This document shows, one piece after another, positions 16,858 to 25,967 of a stretch of DNA of 53,822 nt (its first letter is position 1; every line of letters starts with the position of its first letter). This DNA comes from Cyanobacterium sp. T60_A2020_053. GTDB lineage: Bacteria; Cyanobacteriota; Cyanobacteriia; Cyanobacteriales; Cyanobacteriaceae. The stretch is from the NCBI GenBank assembly GCA_015272165.1, contig JACYMF010000061.1, forward strand, positions 1 through 53,822, given 5' to 3'. The translations under genes and the position numbers were made by a program. A model generated the notes under the pieces. The model did no database searches. It worked only from the letters and a program-made list of their open reading frames with translations, and was not told the origin of the DNA.

Positions 16858-17027
16858 TAGGGTTTGCTGAATAAATCAAAACCCTTTTAAAACAAAGGTT
16901 TTAAGTACAATAAAATATTTAAAAAGTGCCAAAAATAGCCTTTTTTCATCCCAATCAAAAATTATTAATTCTAAATTCTAAATTCTACATTCCCTCCCCT
17001 CACCAAAATACTTTTTCAGCACCACCT
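16858..17027. mobile_element. TGCTGAA-type non-autonomous element, second copy
   Basis: GGGTTTGCTGAATAAATCAA at one end and ATACTTTTTCAGCACCACC at the other are imperfect inverted ends. The first 85 bases match the copy at 3849-4106 almost exactly. A TAAATTC heptamer run (16978-16993) sits inside. Related ends occur near 7783, 18421, 44126, 49268 and 51112. The remaining 100 bases to the PHP gene show no gene. Confidence 0.6.
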
Positions 17028-17131
17028 ATTTATATACACCATAAGAAATTTCCATCGTTTTTTTGAGTAAGATTAAAAAAAAATCGGTCAATGGGGGTAA
17101 ATTTTTGTTAAATTAAACTTAACAATCTTTA

Positions 17132-17857
17132 ATGGTGAGACAATCTATGCTATTGAGCAAAGAAAAAAAACCTTTCTTCTCGATGGGGATTAAATCTAGT
17201 AATATAAATCAACTCAAATCAGTTTTCGCTACTATCAATGCCGATAGCTGTCCTTTTCAATACAATTTTCATTTGCATACTAATTGCTCTGACGGACAAT
17301 TAAGCCCTGAATCCTTGATGGAACAAGCGTTACAAATTGGGCTACAAGATTTGGCTATTACGGATCATCATAGCGTTAAAGGTTATTTTCGTGCTTGTGA
17401 ATGGATGTTTCGCAAAAAATCCCTTAATCCGGGTTTAAATTTACCCCATCTGTGGACTGGCATTGAAATTACCTCTAATCTTAATGGTACTAATGTTCAT
17501 ATTCTCGGTTATGGATTTGACCCAGACTGTTCGACACTACAAAAGTATCTCACGGGGGAAAGTCCAGAGGGTAGGGATGCTCAAGCTCGACAGGTGATTA
17601 ATGTATTGCATGAGGCAGGGGCGCTGGTGGTATTAGCGCACCCCGCCCGTTATCGGCGCCCGGCGGTGGAATTAATTGAAGAAGTGTATCAGTTAGGCAT
17701 TGACGGTGTAGAAACTTACTACTCCTACGGTAATTCTCAGCCTTGGCAACCCAGCGCCCGTCAAACTGAGACAGTAAAAACCATGGCGGATAAATACCAT
17801 TTATTACAAACCTGTGGCACTGACACCCACGGAAATAATATTCTAGTGCGACTCTAG
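17132..17857 (+). CDS. PHP domain phosphoesterase
   Basis: The 241-residue protein shows the PHP metal motifs in order: HLHTNCSDG (H47, H49), ITDHHSV (about 77-83), a central glutamate (GIEIT), VLAHPAR (about 168-174) and TDTHG near the end. PHP proteins of this size hydrolyse small phosphoesters such as nucleoside 3',5'-bisphosphate or ribose cyclic phosphate; the substrate here is unknown. The TAG stop lies inside the 9-bp target duplication of a miniature transposon. Before that insertion the gene would have ended overlapping the convergent yggT stop. Confidence 0.85.
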   Translation: MVRQSMLLSKEKKPFFSMGIKSSNINQLKSVFATINADSCPFQYNFHLHTNCSDGQLSPESLMEQALQIGLQDLAITDHHSVKGYFRACEWMFRKKSLNPGLNLPHLWTGIEITSNLNGTNVHILGYGFDPDCSTLQKYLTGESPEGRDAQARQVINVLHEAGALVVLAHPARYRRPAVELIEEVYQLGIDGVETYYSYGNSQPWQPSARQTETVKTMADKYHLLQTCGTDTHGNNILVRL

Positions 17858-17860
17858 AAG

Positions 17861-18070
17861 CAAGGCGTTTTCATTCTCAAAAATCTCAGTTTCTAAAACT
17901 AGCTAGTAGTCTCAAATTCAGAAGTTTTTTACTACTAATAATTAATAGTAAAAAATCTCCCTTTCTCCCGTAATCTCCCCCCTTATTAAGGGGGGTAGGG
18001 GGGGATCTTCCTTATATCTGCTTCCCCTGCTAAACAAATCAATTTTGATGCCGACTTTGGAAAAACCCTG
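17861..18070. mobile_element. 210-bp miniature transposon, copy 3, at convergent stop codons
   Basis: A more diverged copy in the orientation of copy 1: CAAGGCGTTTTCATTCTC to GACTTTGGAAAAACCCTG. The flanks CTCTAGAAG (17852-17860) and CTTTAGAAG (18071-18079) are a 9-bp duplication with one mismatch. Left-hand TAG ends the PHP gene; right-hand TTA (read on the minus strand) ends yggT. It is older than copies 1 and 2, judging by divergence. Confidence 0.88.
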
Positions 18071-18072
18071 CT

Positions 18073-18354
18073 TTAGAAGCCTCCAGCGCCCACCAAACCA
18101 ATCAATAAGTTAGGCAGTAATTGAAGCACAAAAATAGCTAAGATAGCGCTAAAATCGATGCCTCCGAGGGGGGGAATAACGGAACGAAAAATATTAAGAT
18201 AAGGATCGGTGATGGGCGCTAGAAAGGAGATAATTTTTCCAGCCCATTCGGCACTTTGAAACCAGCTTAATAAAATTCTGACAAATATTAATACTAAATA
18301 CAGTTGAATAAAATTAACGACGGTGTTCACCATCAAATAAGTAATACTGTTCAT
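18073..18354 (-). CDS. YggT/Ycf19 family membrane protein, second copy
   Basis: A 93-residue protein with hydrophobic spans at about 5-28 and 68-90 and the family core PITDPYLNIFRSVIPPLGGIDFSAI. It shares V-I-P-P-L-G-G-I-D with the copy at 12472-12759, but the rest is well diverged, so these are old paralogues as in most cyanobacteria. Its stop codon lies in the target duplication of the adjacent miniature transposon. No operon partner is evident. Confidence 0.85.
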   Translation of the reverse strand: MNSITYLMVNTVVNFIQLYLVLIFVRILLSWFQSAEWAGKIISFLAPITDPYLNIFRSVIPPLGGIDFSAILAIFVLQLLPNLLIGLVGAGGF

Positions 18355-18420
18355 AATTATCCTAAAATTTTCAGTAACTATTCAATCTTAACGGAATTTT
18401 TGGCTAACTCATCATTGTTA

Positions 18421-18629
18421 ATTAGGGGTTGCTGAAAAAGTATTTTGGTTAGGGGAGGTATCAGGCTTCAGGTATCAGGCTTCAGGTGTCAGGTTTCAGG
18501 AGTCAGGTGAAATCCTTATCTTATAAATTAAAGAGTTAAGCCTTTAAACCTTTGCCCTTTGCCCTTTTTTTTCCTTTGCCCCTTGCCCTTTGCCCTTTGC
18601 CCTTTGCCTTTTGCCCTTTTAAAAAATTA
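18421..18629. repeat. Repeat cluster: TGCTGAA end, TCAGG tandem and TTTGCCC heptamers
   Basis: An AGGGGTTGCTGAAAAAGTAT end (18424-18443) is followed by reiterated GTATCAGGCTTCAG-type units to about 18509 and then by TTTGCCC heptamers (18549-18618). These are the same words seen at 485-517, 4040-4075 and 7437-7459. There is no gene in the yggT-raf1 spacer. Spacer variation and lack of a fixed repeat rule out a CRISPR array. Confidence 0.65.
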
Positions 18630-19679
18630 TTAATCATCCATTTGCCAAGGCTGGGTTAAATTGTCCTCATCAAGAATTTTTCTAGGTTTCATAATTACCA
18701 ATAATCTGCCCAAAATTTTCTCCGTGGGGCAAGAAGCAAACCAATTAAAAGTTAAATTACCCTCATGATGGGCTAAAAAATAATGTTGAGCATTCCACTC
18801 AGTGGCATCTAAATCTACCACCACTAGAATAGGTTCAATTTTTCCCCCTGTATCCTTCGGTAAATCATTACTTTGAGCGAATATCACCACCGGATGTTGA
18901 GCTTGTAAGATAACTTGCCAAGAAGGAACAGAAGCCACACTACCACCTTGGGGTAATGTTACCATGCTGAAAGGCTCAATGGGTTCTACGGGGGGAATTT
19001 TCTCTAAATCTGCCACCGTTAATGGAAATTTCCCCACCACAGGCAAAATACAAGGTAATTGTTCATCATCTTCCAGACGATACAGGGGAAGAAGAGGGGC
19101 GCTGGAGGTTTGAGAGGGGGAGGCAATATCCGTCAATAGCTTTTCTAATTGACTTCGGGCATCCTGAGAGTGAGCAAATTTTAAACCTTCCCCAATTAAA
19201 CGGGCTTTATCGGCAATGCTTTTTTTATTCTTAGCATTTTTCCAATATTGATAAGCTACTGCATCCCCCGGATGAGAGGTAAAACCCATAGGAATTTGAG
19301 CAAGATGGGCAAAAAATTTCATTGCCTTTGCCACTTCTTTCGCCCCGTCAATGTTTAATTTTTTCTCTTGACAAAGCAAACTCGCTTCTTTTCTTTCCTC
19401 ATGATTGAGAATGCGTAATTCGTATAATACATCACTGCGAGGACCTTGATAATAGGTTAAGGTATCTTCTTCAACTCCTTGGGTAACCAAACTATCATAA
19501 ACCTGTGAGGCTACTATGACTAAATTTTGTTGACTATTTTGTAAGCCTGTTTGCTCAAAGATTTCTTGGGGAGTAATGCCCATTCCTCTTAATTGGTGGC
19601 ATTTTTTGCCCCAATCCACCCAGTTACCTTCTTTGTGTAATAGTGATCTTAATAGTTCTTCTTTTTCTGTTTCTGTCAT
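18630..19679 (-). CDS. raf1: Rubisco accumulation factor 1 (Raf1)
   Basis: The ATG at 19679 (MTETEKEELLRSLLHKEGNW) is preferred over a TTG three codons upstream, giving 349 residues. The N-terminal helical domain (about 1-190, including FFAHLAQIPMGFTSHPGDAVAYQYW) and C-terminal beta domain (about 205-340, PLYRLEDDEQLPCILPVVG) follow the Raf1 plan. Raf1 is a dimeric chaperone that clamps Rubisco large-subunit dimers during assembly, in the cytoplasm. No rbc genes are in the window, as is usual. Confidence 0.92.
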   Translation of the reverse strand: MTETEKEELLRSLLHKEGNWVDWGKKCHQLRGMGITPQEIFEQTGLQNSQQNLVIVASQVYDSLVTQGVEEDTLTYYQGPRSDVLYELRILNHEERKEASLLCQEKKLNIDGAKEVAKAMKFFAHLAQIPMGFTSHPGDAVAYQYWKNAKNKKSIADKARLIGEGLKFAHSQDARSQLEKLLTDIASPSQTSSAPLLPLYRLEDDEQLPCILPVVGKFPLTVADLEKIPPVEPIEPFSMVTLPQGGSVASVPSWQVILQAQHPVVIFAQSNDLPKDTGGKIEPILVVVDLDATEWNAQHYFLAHHEGNLTFNWFASCPTEKILGRLLVIMKPRKILDEDNLTQPWQMDD

Positions 19680-19838
19680 AATATCCAAAGATTAAATTCT
19701 GATTATAGTTTAACCAGTTTATCCTTTCTTCATACGGTGGAGGGCGCTGGAAAATAGAATGATCATTATCGATTAACTAATAACGTGAATATGCAAAAAA
19801 TCTTAATTTAACAATTTATTACTCCGAATATAAAGATA

Positions 19839-21044
19839 ATGAAAAAAATAATGTTGTTTGACCCAAAAATTGGGGGTCATCACTCCAGTTATCTACTTTA
19901 TTTGATTACCTATTGGTGTCAAAACAAACTAGATGGAGAATTGCATATTGTTACTTCGCCTCAATTTCCCAATCAACATCCTGAAATTATTAACTTAATT
20001 GAAAATTACGATACGATAATTAAACTTATTTACATTGAAACTCACGAATATGAACGATGGGAGCAAACATCCAATGTATTTCGTAAAATCTTTTTAGAAT
20101 GGAACATTTATGTTAGGTATGCAAAGATTATTGAGCCAGATTATGCAGTGTTAATGTATTTAGATAATTTGCAAATACCAATCTTGTTGGGGAAATCATC
20201 CCCATGCCCGTTTTCTGGGATTTATTTTCGTCCCACATTCCATTATTTCAAATTTAGCAATTATCAACCTTCTTGGCAAGACAAATTAAGAGCATTGAGA
20301 CAAAAAATAATTTTATTTCAAGTTTTAAAAAAGTCTAAATTTCAGAAATTATTATGTTTAGATTTCTATGCTGTCGATTACATAAATCAAAAATGTTCCA
20401 ACAAAAAAGCCATACATCTAGCTGATCCCATAAGAATTAAACCAGTTAATTTTGATCTACTAAAACAGCTTAAAAGTAATTTAAAAATAGATTCAAATCG
20501 GATTGTTTTTCTTCTTTTTGGTCGTCTTTTTCCTCGCAAGGGTATTTATGATGTTTTATTCGCTTTAGAATCTTTACCAAAAGAAATTGGCAAGAAAATA
20601 ACTTTGTTGTTAGTAGGAGAAATTCCTCCCGATCAAAAACAAAGATTATTAAGTCTCACGGCAAAAATTGGTAAGGACAATGAAATACAGATTATTGGTA
20701 ATTATGGTAGAATACCTGAAGATGAAGTTAGCTTATATTTTTCTTTGTCTGATGTTATTCTGGCGGTGTATCAAAATCATGTTGGTATGAGCGGTATTTT
20801 ACTTCAGGCGGCGGGCGCGAGAAAACCAGTTATTTCCTCAGATTATGGTCTGATGGGAGAAATAGTGAGAAAATACAAGATGGGATTAGCTATTGATTCA
20901 TCAAATCAGCAAGTTTTAGTCGATAGTTTGACCGAAGTGGTCAATCAACCTGAATTATTGCATCTTGATACTCAATTATTAGATCAACTCTTGGAAAAGA
21001 ATGATGTGGATAAATTTTGCCGAACCATTTTTAATGTTAATTGA
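19839..21044 (+). CDS. Family 4-like glycosyltransferase
   Basis: The 401-residue protein has a GT-B build. The C-terminal half shows FLLFGRLFPRKGIYDVLFAL (nucleotide-sugar domain start), then LSDVILAVYQNHVGMSGILLQAAGARKPVISSDYG, the acceptor/donor loop with a GxxE-like turn. The N-terminus, MLFDPKIGGHHSSYLLYL, is the usual glycine-rich strand-loop of the family. It opens an AT-rich polysaccharide cluster to 25.8 kb in which orientation alternates. Donor and acceptor unknown. Confidence 0.8.
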   Translation: MKKIMLFDPKIGGHHSSYLLYLITYWCQNKLDGELHIVTSPQFPNQHPEIINLIENYDTIIKLIYIETHEYERWEQTSNVFRKIFLEWNIYVRYAKIIEPDYAVLMYLDNLQIPILLGKSSPCPFSGIYFRPTFHYFKFSNYQPSWQDKLRALRQKIILFQVLKKSKFQKLLCLDFYAVDYINQKCSNKKAIHLADPIRIKPVNFDLLKQLKSNLKIDSNRIVFLLFGRLFPRKGIYDVLFALESLPKEIGKKITLLLVGEIPPDQKQRLLSLTAKIGKDNEIQIIGNYGRIPEDEVSLYFSLSDVILAVYQNHVGMSGILLQAAGARKPVISSDYGLMGEIVRKYKMGLAIDSSNQQVLVDSLTEVVNQPELLHLDTQLLDQLLEKNDVDKFCRTIFNVN

Positions 21045-21098
21045 TAACAATTAACACAAAAAGCTAGTAAATGGTATTTTATGTTTGTTTTTATGAAT

Positions 21099-21947
21099 TC
21101 ATAAAATATCATTTGATTTAGAGTGTAGTTTATCAAGATTAATATTTTGAGTGTAAGTAGGGCGACCACACAGTAATGATTGTCTTAAAAATCTTAACCC
21201 GTAATGCCCTAAATTACTGAAACGCCATTTTATTAGATCAATTTTATTAACAGCATTAATTTTTTTGCTCATTAACTCCGCTATCTTTTTGCCTTCTTGA
21301 CGATGCTCATCCATACGAGAAGAACTTAATTGATTTTGGTGGAGACGAAAACAAGCCACAGGAAAGTCATCTAAAAAACTAAACTTTGCTCCTTTTTGTA
21401 AAGCTCTGACAAAAAAATCTCGATCACCACTGAGAAAGTAACTTTCATCAAATCCATTGAGGGAGTCAAAAAGAGTTTTACGAAAAATAGTAGTTTGTTG
21501 AGAAAAACCTAATGTAGAAGATAAAAAGGCAGATTCGATATATTGAGGCTTACAGGGTTCATAAGAATAAACAAAACGCCCATACTCATCGGTATAATCA
21601 CAGCGCCCGTAAACTACATCAGCATTTTCTTTATTTCCCAAAGCGATTAATTTAGCTAAACTATCACAGTATAACCAATCATCAGAATTTATATAAGCAA
21701 CCCATTCCGTTGTGGCGTTTGCCAAACCACAGTTAATGGCACGATAAATATTTCCTTTTTCTGCATAAATAGTCTTTACACCCCATTTTTGACAAATTTC
21801 TAAAGTGCTATCCGTAGAACTGCTATCAACGACAATAATATTGACATCAACATTTACTTGATTTTTCAAAGAGTGTAATGTCGTGTCAAGGGTGAGGGCG
21901 CTGTTTAAAGTGGGAATTGCGTAAGTAATTTGATGTAAATATTTCAT
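21099..21947 (-). CDS. Family 2 glycosyltransferase
   Basis: A 282-residue GT-A protein: ITYAIPTLNSALTLDTTLHS at the start, VNIIVVDSSSTDST, and the metal-binding NSDDW (about residue 88-92) of family 2 enzymes; then FRKTLFDSLNGFDESYFLSGDRDF with the catalytic-region ED/D-type residues. It transfers a single sugar in polysaccharide synthesis at the cytoplasmic face. It is convergent with the preceding glycosyltransferase and in line with the polymerase-like gene upstream (22025-23449), so those two may share a transcript. Confidence 0.88.
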   Translation of the reverse strand: MKYLHQITYAIPTLNSALTLDTTLHSLKNQVNVDVNIIVVDSSSTDSTLEICQKWGVKTIYAEKGNIYRAINCGLANATTEWVAYINSDDWLYCDSLAKLIALGNKENADVVYGRCDYTDEYGRFVYSYEPCKPQYIESAFLSSTLGFSQQTTIFRKTLFDSLNGFDESYFLSGDRDFFVRALQKGAKFSFLDDFPVACFRLHQNQLSSSRMDEHRQEGKKIAELMSKKINAVNKIDLIKWRFSNLGHYGLRFLRQSLLCGRPTYTQNINLDKLHSKSNDIL

Positions 21948-22024
21948 CTTAATTAAATAAAAAAATGCTTCTCATCGATTTTAATAGTGCAAACTGTTTT
22001 ATCTAAGTTATCACTAATATTAGT

Positions 22025-23449
22025 TTATAGTAATAAATCCATACAATGTTTGATATAATCGAATAAATCGGCATTTAATGGCCTCGCTTCCCAAAATGTG
22101 ACTTGACCTATTCGCTCTTGCAAAAATGCATTAAAATTAGTGGCTTGTTCTCGATACAAATTTCTGATGAATACTGCACTTGTTAAACATAACTGAGTCA
22201 AAAAAAGATAATATTGAATATTTTTAGTTTGTATTTGATTGGACATAATAGGAATTAAATAAAAAAATCCTGTCAGACAGGTCAAAAAATAAACAAGTCT
22301 GAAATTGAAACCAACAAAAAAAACAATTAAAAAGCTAATTAATAAAGTTATAAAATAGATTAATAAATTATATAAAGCTGGATTATTTTTAAAATTATTA
22401 GATGTTTTATTAAAGTTTATATTAAAAATATAAATAAGAAAAATGATTAAATTAATAATCAGTAAAGTCTCTCTACTTTGAAAATTTTCATTTCCACTTA
22501 AATAGAGATTTGCCCTGCCTTGTAAGGTATTGTTGCCAAAAGCAGATAAGATTGATAACAAAAAAAATAATACTTCGCGCCCAAACAGGATTAAAGTAAT
22601 GGTTGAACCAGTCAATATTACTCCCAGTAAATACTTATTTTTATTACTAGCTAAACTTTTTTGAATAAATTGTAAATTCCCAGAAGAAAGCTTAAAAAAC
22701 AATAAAGGCGTTAACAATAAAGATGTACTGTGAGTAATAAATGTAACTACAAATAATGAAGAAAATAGCAAAAAATTTTCTGTGAATAAGAAAATGATGA
22801 TAAATACAAAAGAAAAGGTCTGGCGGAAATAGAAAAGTTGATTATAGTAACCATAACTCATAACGTTAATAAGAATCACTAACGGATAATATTTAGGAAC
22901 AAACTTATAGGTTAGGATTATAAAAGAACTGTTAATCAGGAAAGCTGAAAATAGTAGAAAACTATTAGAATCTAAACCTAAAAATAACATTATGTATTTA
23001 ATTGTTATCAGTGTTGTTGGTTCTTGTCCAATTTGTCTTAAATACTCTAGAGATTTGATCAAATTAAGATTAAAAATATCTTGAAACCACTGAAAATATC
23101 TTTGAGTATCTCCATAAACAAAGATGGTACTATTATAAATACTCAAAATTAAAATACAGGTAAATAAAATAGCTACTATATTGAATTTTAATGTTCTTTT
23201 CTGTAATAATTGCTGGAATTTATTATCTAAAATATTTTGTTGCAGAGCTAAATCTGATTCTTCTATTTGTAAATAAATTAATAAAGGAATCAAGGACAAT
23301 ATTGGAATATATAATAAAAAAAATAAACCGATAAATAGAACAATTAGTTGATAAGATTTAAAAGAAGCAAATAGTTGAAGAATTGCACAATTCAAGGTTG
23401 TGACTTTATTTTGTTGAAGTTCGCCAGAATCAAAGATTCTATTTATCAT
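22025..23449 (-). CDS. Polytopic membrane protein, EpsG/Wzy-like polysaccharide polymerase
   Basis: A 474-residue, very hydrophobic protein with roughly 10-12 predicted spans (for example about 33-55, 91-112, 150-175, 200-240, 270-300, 330-350, 365-410). Between the third and fourth spans lies FVYGDTQRYFQWFQDIF, like the loop after the first spans of EpsG-type proteins. Such proteins join repeat units into chains in the membrane. The assignment rests on topology and neighbours (glycosyltransferases on both sides); sequence similarity in this class is always weak. Confidence 0.7.
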   Translation of the reverse strand: MINRIFDSGELQQNKVTTLNCAILQLFASFKSYQLIVLFIGLFFLLYIPILSLIPLLIYLQIEESDLALQQNILDNKFQQLLQKRTLKFNIVAILFTCILILSIYNSTIFVYGDTQRYFQWFQDIFNLNLIKSLEYLRQIGQEPTTLITIKYIMLFLGLDSNSFLLFSAFLINSSFIILTYKFVPKYYPLVILINVMSYGYYNQLFYFRQTFSFVFIIIFLFTENFLLFSSLFVVTFITHSTSLLLTPLLFFKLSSGNLQFIQKSLASNKNKYLLGVILTGSTITLILFGREVLFFLLSILSAFGNNTLQGRANLYLSGNENFQSRETLLIINLIIFLIYIFNINFNKTSNNFKNNPALYNLLIYFITLLISFLIVFFVGFNFRLVYFLTCLTGFFYLIPIMSNQIQTKNIQYYLFLTQLCLTSAVFIRNLYREQATNFNAFLQERIGQVTFWEARPLNADLFDYIKHCMDLLL

Positions 23450-23717
23450 GTTCTAATAATGTAAAATAACTAATGGAGTTGTTGCAAGACAGCTTTTTAG
23501 GTAATACAGTCATCGAAGCAGTAAGAAGATTAATTACCAAAAAATATTTTTTGTAAGTATTACTTTGCCTATTCTTAGTGATTCATTATACAATAAGATA
23601 GGAACAATAGGGCAAGAATGATAAAACAGCGGTGTTAATGAGCATAGTGCTTTTTTTATTTTTTGTCCCTGTTTTCAATTCTGAATCAGATTAATAAAAG
23701 TAGTTTTAATATTATCA

Positions 23718-24890
23718 ATGAAAGTAGCCCACATAATCCCATCCATTGCCCCTGTTAGAGGAGGTCCCAGTAAAGCAATTATTGAAATGGTGGACGCACT
23801 GCAAAATAAAGGAGTATGTGTAGAAATTATTACAACTAATGATAATGGAAATAATCTATTAAATGTGCCTTTATATCGACAAACTGTTTATGAAAAAGTA
23901 CCAGTGACATTTTTTCCCCGTTTATGTCTATCAAGTAAGGCCATTCAGGAATTTAATTTTGCATGGTCATTAACCAAATGGTTATGGGGACATATTTCTG
24001 ATTATGATTTAATTCATGTACACACTCTATTTAATTATCCTTCAACTATTGCTATGGTTATAGCAAAATGGCGAAAGATTCCCTACATTATTCGACCATG
24101 TGGTATGCTATTGAAATGGTCATTGCAACAAAAAGCAACCAAGAAAGAATTATATTTAAAACTAATAGAAGAAGCTAATATCAACTATAGTCAAAGGATA
24201 CACTACACGGCACTACAAGAAAAAGAAGAAGCACAAGTTCTTAATTTAAAAACAAAGGATTTTATTTTACCTTTAGGTTTAACAATTCCTGAATTAATCC
24301 CACGCTCGAAAGAAAAACTAATCAATCTTTACGATATTCCAAAAAATATACCAATAATTTTATTTTTATCTCGTATTCATGAAAAAAAGGGGCTTGATTT
24401 TTTAGTTAATGCCTTAGGTAAATTATCCCTTGATTTTCGGTTAATTATTGCGGGAAGTGGTGAACCAGACTATGAAGATAAAATAAAAAATTTAATTACC
24501 AGTAACAATTTAAAAAATAAAGTAATTTGGGCCGGTTTTGTAGAGGGAGAATTAAAAAATACTTTATTACAAGGTTCAGATTTATTTGCGTTGACTTCCT
24601 ACTCAGAAAATTTTGGTATTGCGGTTTTGGAGGCTTTAGCTTCTGGCTTACCTGTGGTGATTACGCCGGGTATTGCTTTATCTTCTATGGTTAAGGACAA
24701 TGATTTAGGCTACATTTGTGATTTAGATATTGATTCTATTTACTTAGCTATAACAAGGGCTTTAAGTAATCCAGAAAAGCTGGAAGATATGAGTCGGCGT
24801 GGTCGTAAATTTATTCAGAAAAACTACAGTTGGGATAAAATTGCGAAGGATTTAGTTGATGTTTATAAAGAAATTATTAAGGATAAATAA
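23718..24890 (+). CDS. Family 4 glycosyltransferase
   Basis: A 390-residue GT-B enzyme. It opens with VAHIIPSIAPVRGGPSKAII (acceptor-domain glycine-rich loop). The donor domain begins near IILFLSRIHEKKGLDFLVNAL (about 210-230) and contains SYSENFGIAVLEALASGLPVV, with the E-x7-E motif that holds the sugar nucleotide. It is a retaining glycosyltransferase, likely adding one residue of a surface polysaccharide. It is divergent from the polymerase-like gene; the 268-base spacer carries only a short unexplained open stretch (23473-23553). Confidence 0.9.
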   Translation: MKVAHIIPSIAPVRGGPSKAIIEMVDALQNKGVCVEIITTNDNGNNLLNVPLYRQTVYEKVPVTFFPRLCLSSKAIQEFNFAWSLTKWLWGHISDYDLIHVHTLFNYPSTIAMVIAKWRKIPYIIRPCGMLLKWSLQQKATKKELYLKLIEEANINYSQRIHYTALQEKEEAQVLNLKTKDFILPLGLTIPELIPRSKEKLINLYDIPKNIPIILFLSRIHEKKGLDFLVNALGKLSLDFRLIIAGSGEPDYEDKIKNLITSNNLKNKVIWAGFVEGELKNTLLQGSDLFALTSYSENFGIAVLEALASGLPVVITPGIALSSMVKDNDLGYICDLDIDSIYLAITRALSNPEKLEDMSRRGRKFIQKNYSWDKIAKDLVDVYKEIIKDK

Positions 24891-24969
24891 AGTATTAGTT
24901 TATTTTTGTTTATCCCAGCGCCCTCCCCCCAACCTTAACAACTGATTACCTTGCAACATTTTTAATTTC

Positions 24970-25785
24970 TCAATCTATATAAAAATGATTAGTATATTGA
25001 CTCTTATATAACTTATCTAAATATTCGGTAGGGAAAGAAATATTTTGCTTAAAATCTTGATATAAATTACTATAAGAAAACTGTTGTTTTTCAGTAATAT
25101 TACTAGGAATAATTTGAAAATAAGGTAAATTTAAAAATTCTTTGATCGCTTTTTCTTTTTCGTTATTATTTAACTCTAACTTGAGAATTAATAACTCGAT
25201 ATTATCTTTTTTAATAACAAGAAAACCCTTTTCTTTAGGGAAAGGAAAATCATAAACATCAATGTTAAAATTTTTTTCTATTTCCTCTTGAAACCAATTC
25301 AAACATAAAAAATGATCAGGATAATATTGGAAGAAAAGATTTTGCAGTTCAGATAAAGTTAAATTAGGTTTTAATTGTTCAGCTAATTCGTTATAACTTT
25401 TTAATAAAGGTGGCATTCTTAATGTTTGAAATTCATCATTTAATTTAATAAGTTGAAAAAAATCAGAAATATTACGTTGAACAGGCTCTCTCACTGAGGT
25501 AATAATTTTAACGGGTGTTTTAATTTCTTGAATACGCTGTAAGAGTAGCTTATTTTTTTTTGCTAAATAAGGATAATTATAGTAATCATAATTCTGGGTA
25601 AGAGTGTGAAGACGATATACTCCTTTATAACCTACATTTTTTAAAGAGAAAAAAAGAGATTCTGAACCAGTTTTAGCCATTTGTAAAATTAATAATGGTT
25701 GAGAATTTTTAATTACTAGGTAATCATAATAAATTTTAAATTTCTCTCTTAAAAATAATTTACTTTTTTTTATAAAAATACTCAT
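24970..25785 (-). CDS. Sulfotransferase-like protein of the polysaccharide cluster
   Basis: The ATG at 25785 is chosen over a TTG four codons upstream, giving 271 residues. LLILQMAKTGSESLFFSLKNVG near residue 30-50 resembles the 5'-phosphosulfate-binding loop, and KIITSVREPVQRNISDFFQL (about 93-112) the 3'-phosphate site (R-x7-S) of PAPS sulfotransferases. Proteins of this kind occur in capsule clusters. Probable role: sulfation of a surface sugar. The PAPS assignment is moderate. It is strongly AT-rich, like its neighbours. Confidence 0.65.
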   Translation of the reverse strand: MSIFIKKSKLFLREKFKIYYDYLVIKNSQPLLILQMAKTGSESLFFSLKNVGYKGVYRLHTLTQNYDYYNYPYLAKKNKLLLQRIQEIKTPVKIITSVREPVQRNISDFFQLIKLNDEFQTLRMPPLLKSYNELAEQLKPNLTLSELQNLFFQYYPDHFLCLNWFQEEIEKNFNIDVYDFPFPKEKGFLVIKKDNIELLILKLELNNNEKEKAIKEFLNLPYFQIIPSNITEKQQFSYSNLYQDFKQNISFPTEYLDKLYKSQYTNHFYID

Positions 25786-25967
25786 TTTGTTTGTCAATAA
25801 TAATTTATTTATGACGATGATAAATTGAAAAGGATAGAGTTTACAGTGTCAACTCTTTTTTTGTCAATTAGAAATTCCCAATAATTATTTTAATAAAATT
25901 CCCCAGTATTCACGAAAGGTCACTTAATAGATAAAATAGTAATTGATTACCCCTACAGTCAAGATAT

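Noticed and set aside
23473-23553. Short open stretch MELLQDSFLGNTVIEAVRRL before the glycosyltransferase at 23718
   Set aside because: It is 26 codons with no partner sequence; it may be a channel-protein relic but cannot be supported.
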